Below are positions 61,054 through 64,000 of a stretch of 64,000 nt of DNA, one piece after another. Under the pieces are notes generated by a model. It did not search any database and was not told the DNA's origin. It saw only the letters and a list, made by a program, of their open reading frames with translations. The position numbers and the translations under genes are program-made. Source of the stretch: Alistipes dispar (GTDB taxonomy: Bacteria > Bacteroidota > Bacteroidia > Bacteroidales > Rikenellaceae); contig NZ_AP019736.1 of assembly GCF_006542685.1 (NCBI RefSeq), forward strand, positions 1,646,001 to 1,710,000. Reading direction: 5' to 3'. How positions within the stretch are numbered: position 1 is the stretch's first letter; every line of letters starts with the position of its first letter.

Positions 61054-62189
61054 ATGTGAAACGGATGCTATGGGGCCTGCCGCTCGCGCTTTTCGCGGCG
61101 GCCTCGACGGGCTGTTCGCTGCTGAAGGTGGCGGTGGCCACGGGAGATCCCCTCTCGAAGGAGGAGATGAACGTAAGGACGATGACCCGCGGGTTCTACT
61201 ACGACATGGCGGGCGAGGTGGCGCGAGCCGCCGACTCGATCATCGGGGCGTCGGACCGTCTGGAGGTCCGCACGGCCGCCGTGCGGTGGAAGATACGGGC
61301 CACGCGCGCCGGAGTGACGGCCGCCATGCAGAGCATTCCCGACGTGGCGATGGCCGACCTCTGGATTCTCTGCCGCCGCATGAACGAGGGCTTCGCCGCG
61401 ACCCCCGACTCGCTGCTGTTCGGAGCGCAGAGCGACATCGCGCGGGAGACGGCCGCACGGCTCGACCGCCGGGCCGCACGGCTGGCCGGGCGGCTGCTCC
61501 CTGCGGAGCGGTATGCGCTCATGGAGCGGTTCGTCGATGAATTCATGCGCGACAACCCCGTCACGGAGAGCGACGGGGCCGACAACACGACCCTTGCGTG
61601 GCTCGAGTTCCTCCGGGAGAACGGTGTCGAGCCGGCCTATGCCGTGGGGTCGATCGCCGAGGTGCTGGCCGACGTGAACGACCGCGTGAGCGGCCAGACG
61701 CAGCAACTCTCGAACAGTGTCGGCTGGTCGAAGGACCTGATCGAGATGCGGCTCGCGCAGGACAGCCTGCGCGACCGGATCGGTGCGCAGCTCGATTCGC
61801 TCGACCGCAATTTCCGCCGCATGGTGGCCGTCGCCGAGCACCTGCCCGAGATTTCGGACCGCGTGCTGGAGGAGCTCAACGAACAGGCGACGCAGCTGCT
61901 CTGGACGATGGACGTCTCGGTGGACAACGCCTTCTCGGGCTTCGACCGGCAGCGGATGGAGTTGCAGTCGTATGTCTCGCGCGAGCGCGAGGCGCTCGTG
62001 GAGCAGCTTCGCACCACGGGCGAGGACCTGCTCTCGACGGCCTTCGACGCCGTGCCGGGGCTGGTGGGCCGGGTGCTGCTGTATGTCGTGCTGGCGCTCG
62101 CGGTGCTGCTCGGCGGCCCCTTCGCGCTGGGCTTCTGGCTCGGGGGCGTGCGGCAGCGGGCGAAGCTGCGCAAACATCCGGAGGCATGA
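61050..62189 (+). CDS. Unknown coiled-coil lipoprotein with a C-terminal membrane segment
   Basis: A 379-residue protein of no family I recognise. The N terminus has a signal peptide with lipobox STGC (Cys near residue 22, SLLKVAVATGD after it). The middle is helical with heptad-like stretches (VNDRVSGQTQQLSNSVGWSKDLIEMRL, RIGAQLDSLDRNFRRMVAVAEHL, QRMELQSYVSREREALVEQL). A hydrophobic segment follows near 342-365 (VGRVLLYVVLALAVLLGG), then a basic tail (RQRAKLRKHPEA). Lipid anchor and membrane helix at opposite ends suggest an inner-membrane or spanning arrangement. It is coupled to both neighbouring esterases by 4-base overlaps. Confidence 0.7.
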   Translation: MNVKRMLWGLPLALFAAASTGCSLLKVAVATGDPLSKEEMNVRTMTRGFYYDMAGEVARAADSIIGASDRLEVRTAAVRWKIRATRAGVTAAMQSIPDVAMADLWILCRRMNEGFAATPDSLLFGAQSDIARETAARLDRRAARLAGRLLPAERYALMERFVDEFMRDNPVTESDGADNTTLAWLEFLRENGVEPAYAVGSIAEVLADVNDRVSGQTQQLSNSVGWSKDLIEMRLAQDSLRDRIGAQLDSLDRNFRRMVAVAEHLPEISDRVLEELNEQATQLLWTMDVSVDNAFSGFDRQRMELQSYVSREREALVEQLRTTGEDLLSTAFDAVPGLVGRVLLYVVLALAVLLGGPFALGFWLGGVRQRAKLRKHPEA

Positions 62190-63199
62190 TGCGGCCGGAT
62201 GTTTGCGCAGCCGGCGAGGAGGTTTTCCGCCGCGAGGCCGATGCGTTCCTGGCCTCCCTGCCCGCCGGATGGCAGGAGCGCTGGCGCCGGGCCGTCCGGC
62301 AGGCGGCCGCGGGCGACGGAAGAGCCCTTGCGGAGGTGCGGCGTTCGCGGAACGGAATGCCGCCGCTGCCGGAAGGGGTCCGGGCGGTCCGGATCGCTCC
62401 CCGTATGATGCTTTACGTCCCCGCCGCGCCTTCTGCGTCCGTTACCTCCGTCGTTCCCGTCTCTTCCGCCGCGCATGCCGCTTCCGCTTCCGGGCCGCTG
62501 CCGCTGCTGGTCTATTTCCACGGCGGCGGCTGGGTGCTGGGCGGAATCGGCAGTTGCGCCCGTTTCTGCGCCGAACTGGCGGCTGCGGGGCATGTGCTGG
62601 TGCTGGCCGCGGATTACAGACTGGCGCCCGAACACCCTTTTCCGCAGGGGTTGGACGACTGCATGCGGGCCGTGGAGACGGCCCTGCGGCGTGCCTCCGA
62701 ATGGGGCGGTTCGCCGGAGCGGGTCTCCGTCGGGGGCGACAGCTCGGGCGGAAACCTCGCGTTGGCCGTTGCGTTGCGCCGCCGTGCCGAGGGCCTGCCG
62801 CCGCTGCGGTCGCTGGTGCTGTTCTACCCCGTGGTGACGGCCCGGGCCGACGGATCGGCCTCGTGGAAGCGTTACGGGCAGGGCGCAGCGCTCGACGGGA
62901 CGTTGATGGAGACCTTCTCCCTGGCCTATGCATCCGGCCGGGAGGAGCTTCCGCTCGTCTCGCCCGCCGCGGCCTCCGACGCCGAACTGGCCGGGCTGCC
63001 GCCGCTGCTGCTCGTGGCGGCCGGGCGGGATATTCTCCGCGACCAGGGGGAGGCCTTCGCGGAGCGGTTGCTGCGGCTGGGCGTGGCGGTTCGGCGCGAG
63101 GAGCTGGCCGGAGCGGTCCATCTCTTCGTCACCGTGCCGGGGCAGGAGCGCGCCTTCCGCCGCGCCGTCGCCCTCGCGCGGGAGTTTCTGGCGGGGTGA
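62186..63199 (+). CDS. Alpha/beta hydrolase of the hormone-sensitive lipase (HSL) family
   Basis: A 337-residue cytoplasmic-type esterase. The HSL signature LLVYFHGGGWVLGGIGSC gives the oxyanion hole, then YRLAPEHPFPQGLDDCMRAVE, the nucleophile GGDSSGGNLALAVAL, LLLVAAGRDILRDQGEAFAERL with the acid and GAVHLFVTVPG with the His. The start at ATG 62186 overlaps the previous stop by 4 bases; a second ATG follows at 62189. A longer frame reaching back to 61598 overlaps the upstream gene and is not real. There is no signal peptide, so it differs in location from the first esterase of the operon. Confidence 0.9.
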   Translation: MMRPDVCAAGEEVFRREADAFLASLPAGWQERWRRAVRQAAAGDGRALAEVRRSRNGMPPLPEGVRAVRIAPRMMLYVPAAPSASVTSVVPVSSAAHAASASGPLPLLVYFHGGGWVLGGIGSCARFCAELAAAGHVLVLAADYRLAPEHPFPQGLDDCMRAVETALRRASEWGGSPERVSVGGDSSGGNLALAVALRRRAEGLPPLRSLVLFYPVVTARADGSASWKRYGQGAALDGTLMETFSLAYASGREELPLVSPAAASDAELAGLPPLLLVAAGRDILRDQGEAFAERLLRLGVAVRREELAGAVHLFVTVPGQERAFRRAVALAREFLAG

Positions 63200-63246
63200 C
63201 GGAGCGGAAAATTCCCGTTTCCGGCGGCCGGAATCCGAATTGTTTC

Positions 63247-63254
63247 TAACTTTG
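63247..63254 (+). promoter_or_regulatory. -7 element TAACTTTG for the rRNA methyltransferase gene
   Basis: An exact TAnnTTTG match 21 bases before the ATG at 63276, giving a very short leader. Confidence 0.6.
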
Positions 63255-63275
63255 CGGTGCAAAGCATAAATCGAA

Positions 63276-64000
63276 ATGGCAAGAAAGAAAGCGAATTATC
63301 CCCTGATCGAGGGGCTCGAGATAACGACGCTCGCCGCCGAAGGCAAGGCGATGGGGCGTTGGCAGGACGTGGTGGTCTTCGTGCCGATGACCGTGCCGGG
63401 CGACGTCGTGGACGTGCAGATCCGGTCGAAACGCCGCCGCTACATGGAAGGTTTCGTCGTGCGTTACGTGAAGCGGTCGCCGTTGCGCGAGGAGCCCTTC
63501 TGCGAGCATTTCGGCGTCTGCGGCGGCTGCAAGTGGCAGAACCTGCCCTACGGGGAGCAGTTGCGCTTCAAGACCGAACAGGTCCGCGACCAACTGACGC
63601 GCATCGGCAGGATCGCGCTGCCCGAAATCGCGCCGTGTCTGGGCTCGGCCCGCACGCAGTTCTACCGCAACAAGCTCGAATTCACCTTCGCCGACCGTCG
63701 CTGGCTCACGCGCGAGGAGATCGGGGCGGGCGGCGAGATCGGCGCCGCGCCCGCCGCGGGATTCCACATCCCGGGCATGTTCGACAAGGTGCTCGATATC
63801 CGTCGCTGCTGGTTGCAGCCCGATCCGTCGAATCCGATCCGGCTGGAAACCAAACGGTTCTGCATGGAGCGCGGCTATACGTTCCACAACGCCCGCACGC
63901 ATACGGGCCTCATGCGCAACATGATCGTGCGCACGGCCTCGACGGGCGAGGTGATGGTCGTCGTGGTCTTCGGCGCCGACGACCGTCCGCGGATCGGGGC
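63276..64000 (+). CDS. 23S rRNA (uracil-5-)-methyltransferase RlmD/RumA-like, 5' part (cut by window end)
   Basis: About 241 residues of a TrmA/RumA-family SAM methyltransferase that makes 5-methyluridine in 23S rRNA. The N-terminal TRAM domain spans about 10-65 (GLEITTLAAEGKAMGRWQDVVVFVPMTVPGDVVDVQI). The iron-sulfur motif is FCEHFGVCGGCKWQNLPYGEQ (Cys-x5-Cys-x2-Cys), and the next block is FYRNKLEFTFADRRW. The catalytic Cys and SAM-binding C-terminal domain lie beyond the window. Bacteroidetes have several paralogues, so the exact position modified is uncertain. Confidence 0.88.
   Translation, partial: MARKKANYPLIEGLEITTLAAEGKAMGRWQDVVVFVPMTVPGDVVDVQIRSKRRRYMEGFVVRYVKRSPLREEPFCEHFGVCGGCKWQNLPYGEQLRFKTEQVRDQLTRIGRIALPEIAPCLGSARTQFYRNKLEFTFADRRWLTREEIGAGGEIGAAPAAGFHIPGMFDKVLDIRRCWLQPDPSNPIRLETKRFCMERGYTFHNARTHTGLMRNMIVRTASTGEVMVVVVFGADDRPRIG

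Noticed and set aside
1..64000. CRISPR arrays, IS elements, rRNA genes
   Set aside because: No spaced direct repeats, no transposase motifs and no rRNA sequence were seen. The only mobile trace is the integrase remnant.

Overview
The window looks like a chromosome segment of a high-GC gut Bacteroidales, most likely Alistipes or a relative (inference). Supporting features are two SusC/SusD polysaccharide-utilisation loci (PULs), a UpxY-type capsule operon, an S46 dipeptidyl-peptidase, an ECF sigma/FecR/STN-TonB circuit, and promoters of the Bacteroidetes type (-7 TAnnTTTG; the tRNA promoter also has a -33 TTTG at 20-nt spacing).

1-21.8 kb, plus strand: a Wzx/Wzy-type capsule or exopolysaccharide operon. 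It opens with a long UpxY/NusG-like antiterminator and a small unknown gene, followed by a GC-rich conserved block: initiating phosphoglycosyltransferase, RmlA, RmlC, multi-SLBB exporter and Wzz. From about 7.96 kb the DNA becomes AT-rich and holds the variable glycan genes: two paralogous hexapeptide acyltransferases, flippase, UDP-galactopyranose mutase, four glycosyltransferases, a Wzy-like polymerase, a second polymerase reduced to a fragment, an epimerase, then Gmd and Fcl for GDP-fucose. The product probably contains galactofuranose and fucose.

21.8-22.9 kb is about 1.1 kb with no convincing gene but two good terminators.

22.9-35.5 kb: PUL1. A GH97 glycosidase forms its own unit, then FecR, SusC with an STN signalling domain, SusD, a discoidin-type lipoprotein, an EEP phosphodiesterase-like lipoprotein and a metallophosphoesterase. 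The matching ECF sigma gene lies at the far end on the opposite strand. Two phosphoesterase folds suggest a phosphate-bearing ligand.

35.5-36.3 kb: a decayed tyrosine integrase lies beside the 3' end of a tRNA-Leu(GAG), with a well-formed promoter and terminator.

36.3-45.9 kb, minus strand: a tightly packed ten-gene housekeeping/envelope operon (MBL hydrolase, FkbM methyltransferase, K+ channel, TrmD, LpxB, DUF3784-like protein, FAH-family enzyme, Maf, S46 peptidase, S41 peptidase).

46.0-59.6 kb, minus strand: PUL2, with TIG/NHL lipoprotein, SusC without STN, SusD, DUF1735-like lipoprotein, DUF5005-like propeller lipoprotein, GH78 rhamnosidase and two small lipoproteins. No regulator is adjacent, but a palindrome sits inside the candidate promoter spacer upstream.

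60.2-64 kb, plus strand: two alpha/beta hydrolases flank an unknown coiled-coil lipoprotein, then the 5' part of an RlmD/RumA-type rRNA methyltransferase cut by the window end.

The most unusual pattern is four G/C homopolymers of exactly nine bases, while no other G/C run longer than six was seen. Three lie in coding sequence (a capsule acyltransferase and two PUL2 lipoproteins) and one lies upstream of PUL2. This suggests slipped-strand phase variation of surface functions.
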